Under the pieces are notes generated by a model. It worked only from the letters and a program-made list of their open reading frames with translations. It was not told the DNA's origin and made no database searches. Shown one piece after another: positions 9,114-17,859 of a stretch of 64,000 nucleotides of DNA (positions within the stretch are counted from its first letter, which is position 1; every line of letters begins with the position of its first letter). Position numbers and translations under genes: made by a program. The stretch lies in NCBI RefSeq assembly GCF_003952485.1, contig NZ_CP034447.1, forward strand, positions 4,168,501 through 4,232,500, in the 5' to 3' direction. The stretch is from Mesorhizobium sp. M1E.F.Ca.ET.045.02.1.1 (GTDB lineage Bacteria; Pseudomonadota; Alphaproteobacteria; Rhizobiales; Rhizobiaceae).

Positions 9114-10076
9114 ATGGTGAAACGCCCAGGTCAACTGGACCCGGAAAGGTCGCTCGCGATCCGCGCCGCCTGGTTGCACTACGCCGGCGGGCTCACCCAG
9201 GCCGAGGTGGCGAAGCGACTCGGGCTGCCCTCGGTGAAGGCGCATCGCCTGATTGCCCGGGCTGTGGCCGACGGCGCGGTGAAGGTCTCGATCGACGGCG
9301 AGATCGTCGAATGCGCCCTGCTGGAGAACCAGCTCTGCGATCGGTTCGGGCTGGACTTCTGCGAGGTCGCGCCGGATCTGGGCGAGGAAGGCCTGCCGCT
9401 GCGGGCGCTTGGGCTCGCGGGCGCCAGTTTCCTGCGTCGCGAGATCGAGCGCGGCGAGGACAGCGTCATCGGTATCGGCCACGGCCGCACGCTCGCCGCC
9501 GCGGTGCATCAGATGCCGCGCTTCGAGGCCGCCGGCGTGCGCTTCGTCTCGCTGCTTGGCGGCCTGACGCGCAACTATGCCGCCAACCCGCACGACGTCA
9601 TGCATCGACTGACCGAAAAGACCGGCGCACAGGCCTATGTCATGCCGGTGCCCTTCTTTGCCAACTCCGCGGAAGACCGCGAAGTGCTCCTGGCGCAGCG
9701 CGGCGTGCGCGAGATTTTCGAGATGTCGAACCGGGCGACGCTGAAATTCGTCGGCATCGGCACGGCGGATGCCGGCGCCCAGCTAGTGGCGACCGGCATG
9801 ATTGAGCCGCGCGAGATTGCCGAGATCACCGCCGTCGGCGGCGTCGGCGAAATGCTCGGCCACTTTTTCGATGCGCGCGGCCGGGTGCTGGAAACAACCT
9901 TGACCGCCCGTACGCTCGCCGTCGATCTGGACGGACCGGCGGACAGCCGGATCATCGCCATCGCCGGCGGCCCCACAAAAATCGAGGCGATCCGCGCGGT
10001 GCTGAAGAGCGCGCGGCTGAAGGGTCTGATCACCGACGAGCCGACGGCCCGGGCCCTGGTCGGCGAAACTGGATGA
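9114..10076 (+). CDS. eryD: Erythritol operon regulator EryD (SorC/DeoR-like)
   Basis: 320-aa DNA-binding regulator. The N-terminal helix-turn-helix is LTQAEVAKRLGLPSVKAHRLI (about residues 24-44). The rest is the SorC-type sugar-phosphate-sensing domain with GIGHGRTLAAAVHQMP and FVSLLGGLTRNYAANP. In Brucella and Rhizobium EryD represses the ery operon and is relieved by erythritol. The likely target here is the 4193-4952 region. RBS GAAGGA precedes the ATG. Confidence 0.9.
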   Translation: MVKRPGQLDPERSLAIRAAWLHYAGGLTQAEVAKRLGLPSVKAHRLIARAVADGAVKVSIDGEIVECALLENQLCDRFGLDFCEVAPDLGEEGLPLRALGLAGASFLRREIERGEDSVIGIGHGRTLAAAVHQMPRFEAAGVRFVSLLGGLTRNYAANPHDVMHRLTEKTGAQAYVMPVPFFANSAEDREVLLAQRGVREIFEMSNRATLKFVGIGTADAGAQLVATGMIEPREIAEITAVGGVGEMLGHFFDARGRVLETTLTARTLAVDLDGPADSRIIAIAGGPTKIEAIRAVLKSARLKGLITDEPTARALVGETG

Positions 10077-10083
10077 CCATGGC

Positions 10084-10851
10084 ATGACGCAGCCGAAGCA
10101 AGTCTGGATCGGCACCAGTTGGAAGATGAACAAGACGCTGGCCGAGGCGCGCGCCTTCGCCAGCGGGCTTTCGTCCGATCCCGGCGGCGATCCGCGCATC
10201 CAGCGTTTCGTGATCCCGCCCTTCACGGCGGCGCGCGAGGTCAAGGCGATGCTGAACGACACCACGGTCAAGGTCGGCGCGCAGAACATGCATTGGGCCG
10301 ACGAAGGCGCCTGGACCGGCGAAATCTCGCCGATCATGCTCAAGGACTGCAACCTCGATATCGTCGAGCTCGGCCATTCCGAGCGGCGCGAGCATTTCGG
10401 CGAGACGGACGAGACGGTTGGCTTCAAGACGGAAGCTGCGGTGCGCCACGCGCTCGTTCCGCTTGTCTGCATCGGCGAGACCTTGGCGGAGCGCGAGGCG
10501 GGCCGTGCCAGCGAGGTGCTCGGCAGGCAGGTGCGCAGTGCGTTGTCGAAGCTTACCGCCGAGCAGAAGACCGCGCCGATCCTGCTCGCCTATGAGCCGG
10601 TGTGGGCGATCGGCGCAAACGGCGTACCGGCGACCTCGGACTATGCCGACGCCCGGCAGGCGGAGATCATCGCTGCCGCCGGGGACGTGCTCGAACGCAG
10701 CGTGCCCTGCCTCTATGGCGGCTCGGTCAATCCCGGCAATTGCGCCGAACTCATCGCCTGCCCGCATGTCGACGGGCTTTTCATCGGGCGCTCCGCATGG
10801 GCCGTCGAGGGCTATCTCGACATCCTCGGCAGATGCGCCGCAGCACTCTAG
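10084..10851 (+). CDS. tpiA2: Triose-phosphate-isomerase-like TpiA2/EryH (D-3-tetrulose-4-phosphate isomerase)
   Basis: 255-aa TIM-barrel isomerase. It carries the family residues: GTSWKMNKT (substrate lysine), ELGHSERREHFGE (catalytic His), YEPVWAIG (catalytic Glu) and LYGGSVNPGN (phosphate loop). In Brucella the orthologue EryH converts D-3-tetrulose 4-phosphate to D-erythrulose-type phosphate for RpiB. Position in the ery operon argues for this role over housekeeping TpiA. It begins 8 bp after the eryD stop. Confidence 0.9.
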   Translation: MTQPKQVWIGTSWKMNKTLAEARAFASGLSSDPGGDPRIQRFVIPPFTAAREVKAMLNDTTVKVGAQNMHWADEGAWTGEISPIMLKDCNLDIVELGHSERREHFGETDETVGFKTEAAVRHALVPLVCIGETLAEREAGRASEVLGRQVRSALSKLTAEQKTAPILLAYEPVWAIGANGVPATSDYADARQAEIIAAAGDVLERSVPCLYGGSVNPGNCAELIACPHVDGLFIGRSAWAVEGYLDILGRCAAAL

Positions 10852-10863
10852 AAGGAGTTGACC

Positions 10864-11319
10864 ATGAGACTTGCAGTGGCTGGAGACAGCGCCGGCGAAG
10901 GCCTGGCGAAGGTTCTTGCCGACTACCTGAAAGACAAGCACGAGGTTTCGGAGGTGTCGCGCACGGAGGCCGGTCCCGATCCCTTCTACGCCAATCTTTC
11001 AGACCGCGTCGCCAGCGATCTGCTGGCGGGAAAGTATGACCGGGCCATCCTGATCTGCGGCACAGGCATCGGCGTCTGCATCTCGGCCAACAAGGTACCG
11101 GGCATCCGCGCCGCTCTCACCCACGACACCTACTCGGCCGAGCGGGCGGCACTCTCCAACAACGCCCAGATCATTACCATGGGTGCGCGCGTCGTCGGCA
11201 CCGAACTCGCGAAGGCCATCGCCGACGCTTATCTGAAGGAAAGTTTCGATCCGAAGGGTCGGTCGGCCGGCAACGTCGCCGCCATCGACGACGTGGACGC
11301 CAAGTACAACGCTCGCTAG
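10864..11319 (+). CDS. rpiB: RpiB-like EryI (D-erythrose-4-phosphate isomerase)
   Basis: 151-aa ribose-5-phosphate isomerase B family protein, last gene of the ery operon. It forms D-erythrose 4-phosphate, which enters the pentose phosphate pathway. The catalytic cysteine lies in [15 protein letters not shown] (about residues 64-78) and the substrate-binding loop is [19 protein letters not shown]. The RBS GAAGGAG at 10851-10857 places the start at ATG 10864 (MRLAVAG), not at the TTG two codons earlier. Confidence 0.92.
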   Translation: MRLAVAGDSAGEGLAKVLADYLKDKHEVSEVSRTEAGPDPFYANLSDRVASDLLAGKYDRAILICGTGIGVCISANKVPGIRAALTHDTYSAERAALSNNAQIITMGARVVGTELAKAIADAYLKESFDPKGRSAGNVAAIDDVDAKYNAR

Positions 11320-11481
11320 CTGTGAAACCTCAACACAGGCAGGCTCGCGTCAGTGGTGCCGGAGCGATCGCCATTGCCGCATCCGGCAGTCGCGTAACGG
11401 CTTGCCGGGCATGAGGAGAAGAAGCGGCGGACGCGGGGGAGGGCGATGATTCGGCATCCGCGCCTTGATCGCATCCAACTT

Positions 11482-12522
11482 TCAAGTGAGCCCGAGCCGG
11501 ACGAGGTGGCGAACGACGGGCGAGAACATCTCCTGGCCGATGTAGGTTCCAGTGTTCGTGCGCTCGAAAAGTGCTTCGGCGAGAGCCGGGTCTTCGACCA
11601 CGGCAATGCCAGCCTGGCGTGCCTGAGCGACCATATCGTTGGCGGCGCGGTCCTGGCTCTTGCCAACGATCGTCGGTACGGGTGTTTCGCCCTTGATGTA
11701 GCGTAGCGCCACTGCAAGGTCGCCGGACACGAAGACGATGACCGCGTTTTTTACGCCGAGCCTTGCAGGCTGCATCACCGCCTCGCGCCGCTGCCGCTGC
11801 TGTTCATGCCTGATCAACGGATCGCCTTCGAGATCCTTGTGTTCGCGCTTGTACTCGGTGGTCGTCATGCGCATGTCGCGCAGAAACAACCAGCGCTGAA
11901 TGGGAATGTCGATCAGGCCGATGGCGACAAAGGCGAGGGCGGCGGCAATTCCAAATGGCGTCAGCACCGCTTGGACAACCGGCTCCAGGCATGACGGACC
12001 GCAGCCCGGCGCATCGAAGAGCGGCTGAAGCCATGCGATCAGGATGAATACGAAGAGGCCCGCCAGCAACACCACCTTGGCCAAGCCCTTGGTGAACTCG
12101 ATGACGTTGCGGAGCGACAGGATCTTCTGCAGGCCCTTCGCCGGATTGATATGATCGAATTGCGGTTTGAGCGGCTCGAACGAGAAGACCGGGCCGAATG
12201 TCCCCAGCATGCCGAAGATAGCAGTGAGCACCACAACGATCGCGACCAGCGGCAGGGTTATAAGCATCACCGTCGAGAGCCAATGGTGGATGGCCCGCAG
12301 GCTGACCTCCGCGAATCCGCCGTTGGGTGTCGTCACGATCCGCACGAGATCCAGAACGTGTTCGACGAGCATCGGCCAGGCGAAATAGAGATAGGCAAGG
12401 GCTGCAAAGAGAGTGAAGCCGGAAACCAGGTCGCGGCTCTGTGGAACCTGACCTTTCCGCCGGGCGTCGCGAAGCTTCTTGTCGGATGCCGGTAGTTTCT
12501 TTTCCTCAGCTTCTTCGGCCAT
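11482..12522 (-). CDS. rhcU: T3SS export switch protein RhcU (SctU) with NPTH replaced by VSGD
   Basis: 346-aa FlhB/YscU family protein of the export apparatus. The N-terminus KKLRDARRKGQVPQSRDLV is typical. Four hydrophobic segments follow (about residues 30-215), then the cytoplasmic linker EYKREHKDLEGDP. At the autocleavage site, where the family has NPTH followed by xAVALRY, this protein reads VSGDLAVALRY: residues 265-268 are Val-Ser-Gly-Asp, codons at 11719-11730. The self-cleavage Asn-Pro is therefore absent while the flanks are intact. The gene is separated from rhcT, its usual neighbour, by about 28 kb and lies at the far end of the cluster. Confidence 0.9.
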   Translation of the reverse strand: MAEEAEEKKLPASDKKLRDARRKGQVPQSRDLVSGFTLFAALAYLYFAWPMLVEHVLDLVRIVTTPNGGFAEVSLRAIHHWLSTVMLITLPLVAIVVVLTAIFGMLGTFGPVFSFEPLKPQFDHINPAKGLQKILSLRNVIEFTKGLAKVVLLAGLFVFILIAWLQPLFDAPGCGPSCLEPVVQAVLTPFGIAAALAFVAIGLIDIPIQRWLFLRDMRMTTTEYKREHKDLEGDPLIRHEQQRQRREAVMQPARLGVKNAVIVFVSGDLAVALRYIKGETPVPTIVGKSQDRAANDMVAQARQAGIAVVEDPALAEALFERTNTGTYIGQEMFSPVVRHLVRLGLT

Positions 12523-12606
12523 GTTGCAATCTTATCGCACTGGTGTGGTTCCAGCCGGCCGACGACCTGTGTAAGGTGCGGCGGGCTTGAATACGGAGAG
12601 GTGGAT

Positions 12607-13569
12607 ATGCGGCAGCATGTCGTATTCTTGCCAGTCGTCGTCCTGCTGGCATTGACCGGTTGTCAGACGACCAAAACCGATGCCGACAAGGCGAAAGCGC
12701 AGGCCCCATCCTCGCAATCGGAACGCTTGATCAAGCTTGCGGACGATATCGATGCGCGCGGAGACAGCGACACCGCGATCGCGCTCTACCAGCGTGCGGC
12801 GGCGATGCCGGACGCCAAACCGATCGCCCTGGTCAAGGCGGGCGAGGCCTACATGCGCGCCGGTTATCCGGACCAGGCCGCCAAGGCCTATCAGGCTGCG
12901 CTCGCCAAGGCTCCCAATGACGGCCAGGCGATGCTCGGCCTCGGCTCGGCGATGATCGAGACGGGCGATGTCGATGCCGGCATGCGCGCCCTCGCGCAGG
13001 CCGCGCCGCTGGTCAACACCAGCACCGCCTACAACCGGCTGGGCGTGGCGCAGACATTCGCGGGCCAGACGGCCGAGGCGCAAACGACGTTCGCACAGGC
13101 GTTGAAACTTGCGCCGGGCGACCTCGATATCGAGACCAACATGGCGCTGGCGGCCGCACTCGAGGGCAATTCCGCCGCCGCGCATCCGCTGGCTCAGAAG
13201 GTCTCCGCCGCACCCAATGCGCAGTTGCACCACAAGCGCAATATCGTGGTGGTATACGGGCTTCTTGGTGAAGAGGACCAGGTCAAGGCTTCGCCGCCGA
13301 TCGGCCTGCGACCTGCGCATCGCTGGCCAAGGCATCCGCTCGAAGGGCAGCACTCAGGCCAGGGCCAAAGCGCTCGGCTCTATCCTCGGCTAACGGGTAG
13401 GACGTCCGAAGGGGTTTTCCGTCGAGCTCGTTGCCAAGACAGATGGCGGGAGCAGGGCAGGGCGGGCAAAGCCGCATCTGCCCGTTACTCGACGGGAAGT
13501 GTTGTCTGCGGCGTCGTCGGCGGCGCGCTGTTGGCTCCGCCGGTCGGAGCTTCTTCGCCATCGAGGTAG
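12607..13569 (+). CDS. TadD-like TPR lipoprotein, probably frameshifted near its 3' end
   Basis: Lipoprotein with signal and lipobox LLALTGC at residues 13-19, then TPR repeats (SDTAIALYQRAAAMPD, PDQAAKAYQAALAKAPNDG, TAEAQTTFAQALKLAPGD). It resembles TadD, the pilotin-like lipoprotein of Tad pili. After LLGEEDQVKA (about nt 13290) the frame becomes low-complexity, Arg-rich and ends at 13569, 85 bp inside the convergent CpaD-like gene. The +2 frame instead gives IRSKGSTQARAKALGSILG and stops at 13391-13393, which looks like the natural family C-terminus. I infer one or more indels between 13290 and 13330. The start follows RBS GGAGAG. Confidence 0.6.
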   Translation: MRQHVVFLPVVVLLALTGCQTTKTDADKAKAQAPSSQSERLIKLADDIDARGDSDTAIALYQRAAAMPDAKPIALVKAGEAYMRAGYPDQAAKAYQAALAKAPNDGQAMLGLGSAMIETGDVDAGMRALAQAAPLVNTSTAYNRLGVAQTFAGQTAEAQTTFAQALKLAPGDLDIETNMALAAALEGNSAAAHPLAQKVSAAPNAQLHHKRNIVVVYGLLGEEDQVKASPPIGLRPAHRWPRHPLEGQHSGQGQSARLYPRLTGRTSEGVFRRARCQDRWREQGRAGKAASARYSTGSVVCGVVGGALLAPPVGASSPSR

Positions 13570-13937
13570 CGCCGCGCGGCCCTTGCGCTCGGCGCCGCGG
13601 CCGCTTTCCCCAACTGCCGGCCCTCGACCAGGTCCCGCTGACTTTCGGCCATGCGTTGGAGGTTGTAGGCGTTGGCGCAGCCGGCCGGCAGCTGGGAGCC
13701 GACGCCCGAGACGATCGTCAGCCTGGTCGCGGCGGGCGTGCCATCGTCATCGGCCGGTTCGGCCAGACACGCGTCGGGAGCGAGGACGGAGCCGCCGACG
13801 CCTTTTTCGGAACCGCCGGTGTCGGTCGAAACGTAGCTGTAGCCCGGAGAGTAGTCCTGCGGCTCTCGCGGACCGTTCATGCAACCCGACAGAAGCAGCA
13901 CCGGGACAATGGAGCAGAGAGCAATGGGCGATGTCAT
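13485..13937 (-). CDS. CpaD-like (Y4xK-like) lipoprotein next to the T3SS secretin
   Basis: 150-aa lipoprotein; signal and lipobox VLLLSGC near residue 19. The central segment VSGVGSQLPAGCANAYNLQRM followed by DLVEGRQLG resembles the C-terminal part of the Tad-pilus lipoprotein CpaD, but the protein is shorter than a full CpaD. It lies 12 bp downstream of the CpaC-like secretin in the same orientation, as CpaC and CpaD do in Tad loci and as y4xJ-y4xK do in rhizobial T3SS loci. A pilotin or secretin-partner role is inferred. RBS GGGGGGAA supports the start. Confidence 0.65.
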   Translation of the reverse strand: MTSPIALCSIVPVLLLSGCMNGPREPQDYSPGYSYVSTDTGGSEKGVGGSVLAPDACLAEPADDDGTPAATRLTIVSGVGSQLPAGCANAYNLQRMAESQRDLVEGRQLGKAAAAPSARAARRYLDGEEAPTGGANSAPPTTPQTTLPVE

Positions 13938-13949
13938 GGTTGTTCCCCC

Positions 13950-15308
13950 CTATTTGACGATCAGGCCCATCGCCGACGCGTCATTGACCCGCTTGCGGCT
14001 GTGGCGCTTGGCCGCCGGACGATCGAGCGGCGTGGCGAGGCTGTCGCGCACCGGCGCGACCAGATAGGGCGTGATCAGGATGACCAGTTCCGTCTCTTCG
14101 CGCTGGAAGCGCTGTGACTGGAAGAGCGGGCCAAGCACCGGCACATCGCCGAGAACCGGAAACTTCTCCAGATTGCGCGAGGTCCGTTGCTGGAAAAGTC
14201 CCGCGATCGCAAAGGTCTGGCCGCTTGCCACCTCGACCGTCGTGTCCGCTCGCCGCACCACGAAACTCGGCATGGCAAAGCCGTTGGCGCTTACGGCGCC
14301 GGCATCCGACAAGGAGCTGACCTCCGGCTGGACATGGAGCGCGATGCGATTGCGGCCGATCAGCGTCGGGGTGAAGCCGAGGGACACGCCGAAAGGCTTG
14401 TATTGAATGGTTGTGACATCAGTTCCCTGCGCGATCGGCACCGGAATTTCGCCGCCGGCGAGAAAGTTCGCGGTCTGGCCGGTCACGGCAGTTAGGTTCG
14501 GTTCGGCCAGTATCTTGACGACGCCGTTGCGCTGCAGCGCTTCGATGAGGACGTCGAAATTGATGCCGTGCGCCTGGTCCATGTGCAGACCGAAATTCCC
14601 GTCGCCGGAAGGCACGCCATTGTCCTGGAACATGTTGAATTCGAAGCCGCCGCTTTTGTATCCGACGGACCAGTCGACGCCGTAGGACTGCAACTCCGTG
14701 CGCGAGACCTCGGCGAAGCGAACCCGGATATTGACCTGCTGAGAACCCTGCACGGTCATGTTGTTCAGAGGCGGCTGCTCCGGCGGCGAGAACGTGCGCG
14801 CGACATTGTCCAGGTCCCTCGCCTCGTCGATGCCTCGCGCTTCGCCCGTGGTGACGATGCGGGTCCCGAAAATGTGGAGGTTTGTCGCCGAGTTCGGCTG
14901 CATCGCGTGCTTGGCCTCGTTGGCGGGCGTGACATCGGGCGTGACGCGGAATTGAGCCGTTGCCTCGATCTGCTCATCGGCTTTGACCGCAATGAGATTG
15001 GTCAGGCCGGGCTTGAGGCCGAAAACATAGACCAGGCTCGGTGACACGATCTGAAGGTCCGCGATCGTGGTGTCCGCAATCAGCACGGATTCGACCGGTT
15101 CGTTGAACCGCAACAAGCGTCCCTGTCCGACAGGCAGGTCGAGTGTCGGCTTGCTCGGCAGTGGCGATGCGTTCTGCGCCGAGGCGTCGGCAAGCATGAA
15201 CAAAAACGCCAGCAGAAAGCAGGCCGCCGCGACAGCGAGCCGGCGCGCGTCCATCCGCCTGGCGAAAGCGGCGGACCGAACGCCTGCTGCGGTATCGTGG
15301 ATTGTCAT
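13950..15308 (-). CDS. rhcC2: Outer-membrane secretin, CpaC/RhcC2 type
   Basis: 452-aa secretin with signal peptide (LAVAAACFLLAFLFMLADASA). It has an N-terminal pilus/BON-like domain (LPVGQGRLLRFNEPVESVLIA) and a secretin C-domain ending VPVLGPLFQSQRFQREETELVILITPYLV. The secretin signature and overall architecture are closer to Tad-pilus CpaC than to YscC/HrcC, whose N0-N3 ring domains are missing here. In rhizobial T3SS the secretin is split into RhcC1 (NolW) and RhcC2; the NolW part is at 32898-33557. The RBS AGGAGAGGAA precedes ATG 15308. Confidence 0.8.
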   Translation of the reverse strand: MTIHDTAAGVRSAAFARRMDARRLAVAAACFLLAFLFMLADASAQNASPLPSKPTLDLPVGQGRLLRFNEPVESVLIADTTIADLQIVSPSLVYVFGLKPGLTNLIAVKADEQIEATAQFRVTPDVTPANEAKHAMQPNSATNLHIFGTRIVTTGEARGIDEARDLDNVARTFSPPEQPPLNNMTVQGSQQVNIRVRFAEVSRTELQSYGVDWSVGYKSGGFEFNMFQDNGVPSGDGNFGLHMDQAHGINFDVLIEALQRNGVVKILAEPNLTAVTGQTANFLAGGEIPVPIAQGTDVTTIQYKPFGVSLGFTPTLIGRNRIALHVQPEVSSLSDAGAVSANGFAMPSFVVRRADTTVEVASGQTFAIAGLFQQRTSRNLEKFPVLGDVPVLGPLFQSQRFQREETELVILITPYLVAPVRDSLATPLDRPAAKRHSRKRVNDASAMGLIVK

Positions 15309-15365
15309 GCCGTTCCTCTCCTGAGCATGTGGATTTCCCCGACGCCTGCTTCCGCCCCCTCGGCG

Positions 15366-17534
15366 TCAGGAGGTCGCCTCTTGTCCGGCATTCGCCTGAG
15401 CCGGCGGAAGCGACTGGGAGACATTGCGCGTACGGCCCTTGTCGGAGCGCCCGGCTATCGTGGCCAATGGCTGGACGTTGAATTCCTGGGCGAGTTCCTG
15501 GAAGGACAGAACAGGGAGCTCGACGGCATTGTGCGCGAGCAGGCTTCGCATATGACGGCGCACATCCATTGCGGCGAGCACCACCGGCGAGACACCGGTG
15601 TCGCTCTGCGACAGGGCTCGCTCGATTTCGGTGACCAAGGACTGGGCGCCGTCGTCCGAGAGGTTCAGGAACGTGCCGGTCGAGGTGTTTTGCACCGCGC
15701 TTCTGAGGATATCCTCGGCCGAGCGCTGCAGAACGTAAGCCGCGATGATGTTGTCGCGGCCCGCGGCGCGGAAGCTGATCTGGCGCTTCAGGGACGTGCG
15801 GACATGTTCCGTAAGCAGAACGACGTCCTGTTCGCGCTGACCCCATTCGATCAGCGCTTCGAGGATCAGCCGCAAATTGCGGATCGGCACGTTTTCATCG
15901 ACGAGGCGCCGAAGCACTTCCGCGATCTTCGGCAGCGGAACGATCTCCTGCGCCTGCCTGACCAGATCCGCGTAGTCCGGCTCCATGTCCGACAGAAGCC
16001 TTCGGGTTTCCTGGATCCCGACGAAATGGCCGGCATAGAGGCGCAGTGCATTTGCGGTCCACCTGGCCGCGGTCTGCGCCGGTGTGGAGAAGCTGAGGCC
16101 GGCTTCCTTCAGTGCCGAGACGTGGTGAGCGTCAACCCAGATGACCTTGCGCAGGCCAGCGATCGGAAGGCCCTTTTCGTAAGTCACATCGAGCAGATCG
16201 AGATGCATCAAATCCGCTTCGACAAGAACGCGGTCGGCAGGAATCTCCGCGTCCAGAATAGGTGCTCCTTCCAGATCGATGCGGATCATTCGCGGTGGAA
16301 TCTTCGCGTCGACCTGAAGGCCGATCGGCGGAACGTCGATGCCGAGATCGCCGAAGAGTTCGCGGCGCACGCCGTCGGCGAGCGTTGCAAAATCCGGCTC
16401 CGGAATAGAGGGCGCGAGTTCGGCTCCAACGCGTACGACGACGCGGGAGGAAGAAGGCAGCGCCGCGACGGGTGTCGCAGAAATCGACGCAGGCCTCCCC
16501 AGCGGCTCGGCCATTGCGGTTTCGCCGATATCGTGGGGCTCCGGGTCCCGGGCAGTGCGGCGATTGACTGCATAGGCACCGGCACCGAAAGCGGCACCGA
16601 GGACGAGAAATACGATGGAAGGGAAGCCCGGCACCATGGCCAGGCCGACCATGATCACCGCCGCGAGGGCGAGCGCGCGGGAGTCCCGCAGAAGCTGGCC
16701 GGTGATTTGCCGGCCGAGGTCGTCGGTGCCGTCCGCGCTGCCGACCCGCGTCACCATGGTGCCGGCGGCCACGGCGACAAGCAGCGCCGGTATCTGGGCG
16801 ACCAGCCCATCGCCCACCGTGAGCAGCGAGTAGGTCGCGGCGGCTTCTCCCAGCGACATGTCGTGCTGCAGCGTTCCGACGGCGAAACCGCCGATCAGGT
16901 TGACCAGGATGATGACGATGCCGGCGATGACGTCGCCCTTGACGAACTTCATGGCGCCGTCCATCGCGCCGAACAACTGGCTCTCGCGCTCGAGCTGCCG
17001 GCGCAGGTGGCGTGCCTCCGCCTGATCGATGTCGCCGTTGCGCAGCTCCGCATCGATGCTCATCTGCTTGCCCGGCAGCGCATCGAGCGTGAAGCGCGCG
17101 GCCACCTCGGCGACGCGTTCGGCGCCTCGCGCCACCACGATGAACTGCGCGACCGTGATGATCAGGAAAACCACCAGGCCGATCGCGATGCTGCCGCCAA
17201 CGACGAAGGTGCCGAAGGCGGTAATGATCTCGCCTGCATCGGCCTGGAGCAGGATCAGTCGCGTGGTGGTGATCGTGATGGCCAGCCGGAACAGGGTGGC
17301 GATGAGGATGACCGACGGCAGCGAGGAGAACTGGAGCGGATGGGAGACGTAGAACGAAGCCAGCAGGATAAGCACGCTGATGGCGATGTTGGCGGTGATG
17401 AGAACGTCGACAAGGAAGGTCGGCAACGGGACAAGCATCATCACCACCGCGACCAGCATCAGGATCGCAATGACGAGATCGCTTCGGCGGGACAGCCTCG
17501 CCAGGAATTGCACAAGACGCTCCGAGACGGTCAT
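15366..17534 (-). CDS. rhcV: T3SS export gate protein RhcV (SctV)
   Basis: 722-aa FlhA/LcrD family protein forming the nonameric export gate. It has about eight N-terminal membrane helices. The family signature region RLAITITTTRLILLQADAG and the FHIPEP-type loop containing ARFTLDALPGKQMSIDAEL (about residues 145-165) are present. A cytoplasmic domain starts near residue 330. A linker rich in Pro/Ala/Ser (about residues 325-375) is slightly long for the family. The start overlaps the upstream SctY-like gene (ATGA), suggesting coupled translation. Confidence 0.93.
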   Translation of the reverse strand: MTVSERLVQFLARLSRRSDLVIAILMLVAVVMMLVPLPTFLVDVLITANIAISVLILLASFYVSHPLQFSSLPSVILIATLFRLAITITTTRLILLQADAGEIITAFGTFVVGGSIAIGLVVFLIITVAQFIVVARGAERVAEVAARFTLDALPGKQMSIDAELRNGDIDQAEARHLRRQLERESQLFGAMDGAMKFVKGDVIAGIVIILVNLIGGFAVGTLQHDMSLGEAAATYSLLTVGDGLVAQIPALLVAVAAGTMVTRVGSADGTDDLGRQITGQLLRDSRALALAAVIMVGLAMVPGFPSIVFLVLGAAFGAGAYAVNRRTARDPEPHDIGETAMAEPLGRPASISATPVAALPSSSRVVVRVGAELAPSIPEPDFATLADGVRRELFGDLGIDVPPIGLQVDAKIPPRMIRIDLEGAPILDAEIPADRVLVEADLMHLDLLDVTYEKGLPIAGLRKVIWVDAHHVSALKEAGLSFSTPAQTAARWTANALRLYAGHFVGIQETRRLLSDMEPDYADLVRQAQEIVPLPKIAEVLRRLVDENVPIRNLRLILEALIEWGQREQDVVLLTEHVRTSLKRQISFRAAGRDNIIAAYVLQRSAEDILRSAVQNTSTGTFLNLSDDGAQSLVTEIERALSQSDTGVSPVVLAAMDVRRHMRSLLAHNAVELPVLSFQELAQEFNVQPLATIAGRSDKGRTRNVSQSLPPAQANAGQEATS

Positions 17535-17842
17535 TCGGCACCTCGTCGCGACAGGAAGCTTCGCATGGCGTCATGCGCCTCCGTCTTGCGGCCGGCGGCG
17601 AGCAAGGCACGGCTCTTCAGCAATCCAAGCGTCGGATGGTCCATTCCCTCCAGGGTCTCCAGCCGAGCGATTGTCGCGAGCGCCTTGTCGGCCTCGCCGT
17701 CGAGGATGAGCAGGTGCGCCAATGTCCGCAGCACGCCGGCATTTCCCGGCGAAAGCTGCGCGGCGATGAGCAGGTACGCCGCGCCCCGCTTTGCCTGCCC
17801 GTGACACCCGTAGAGATAGCCCAGGACGTGCAGCAGCTGCAC
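17531..17842 (-). CDS. SctY-like TPR chaperone candidate
   Basis: Small helical protein, 103 aa from a GTG at 17842, with TPR-like helices (LLHVLGYLYGCHGQAKRGAAYLLIAAQ, LRTLAHLLILDGEADKALATIA). The frame stays open upstream (LTDPRDTVQLL), so the true start may be a few codons earlier and overlap the preceding gene. It lies directly between an SctX-like gene and sctV, matching the yscX-yscY-yscV order of Yersinia. YscY is a TPR chaperone of YscX. The assignment rests on order and fold pattern, not on a clear sequence match. Confidence 0.6.
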   Translation of the reverse strand: MQLLHVLGYLYGCHGQAKRGAAYLLIAAQLSPGNAGVLRTLAHLLILDGEADKALATIARLETLEGMDHPTLGLLKSRALLAAGRKTEAHDAMRSFLSRRGAE

Positions 17843-17859
17843 CGTGTCACGCGGATCGG

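Noticed and set aside
8013..9605. 530-codon leftward open frame across eryC and eryD
   Set aside because: It spans two recognised genes and their junction on the other strand and has no domain features.
15297..17804. 835-codon open frame antisense to rhcV
   Set aside because: It is a mirror of GC-rich codon use in rhcV; the composition is Arg/Asp/His-rich without motifs. rhcV is a clear FlhA-family gene on the other strand.
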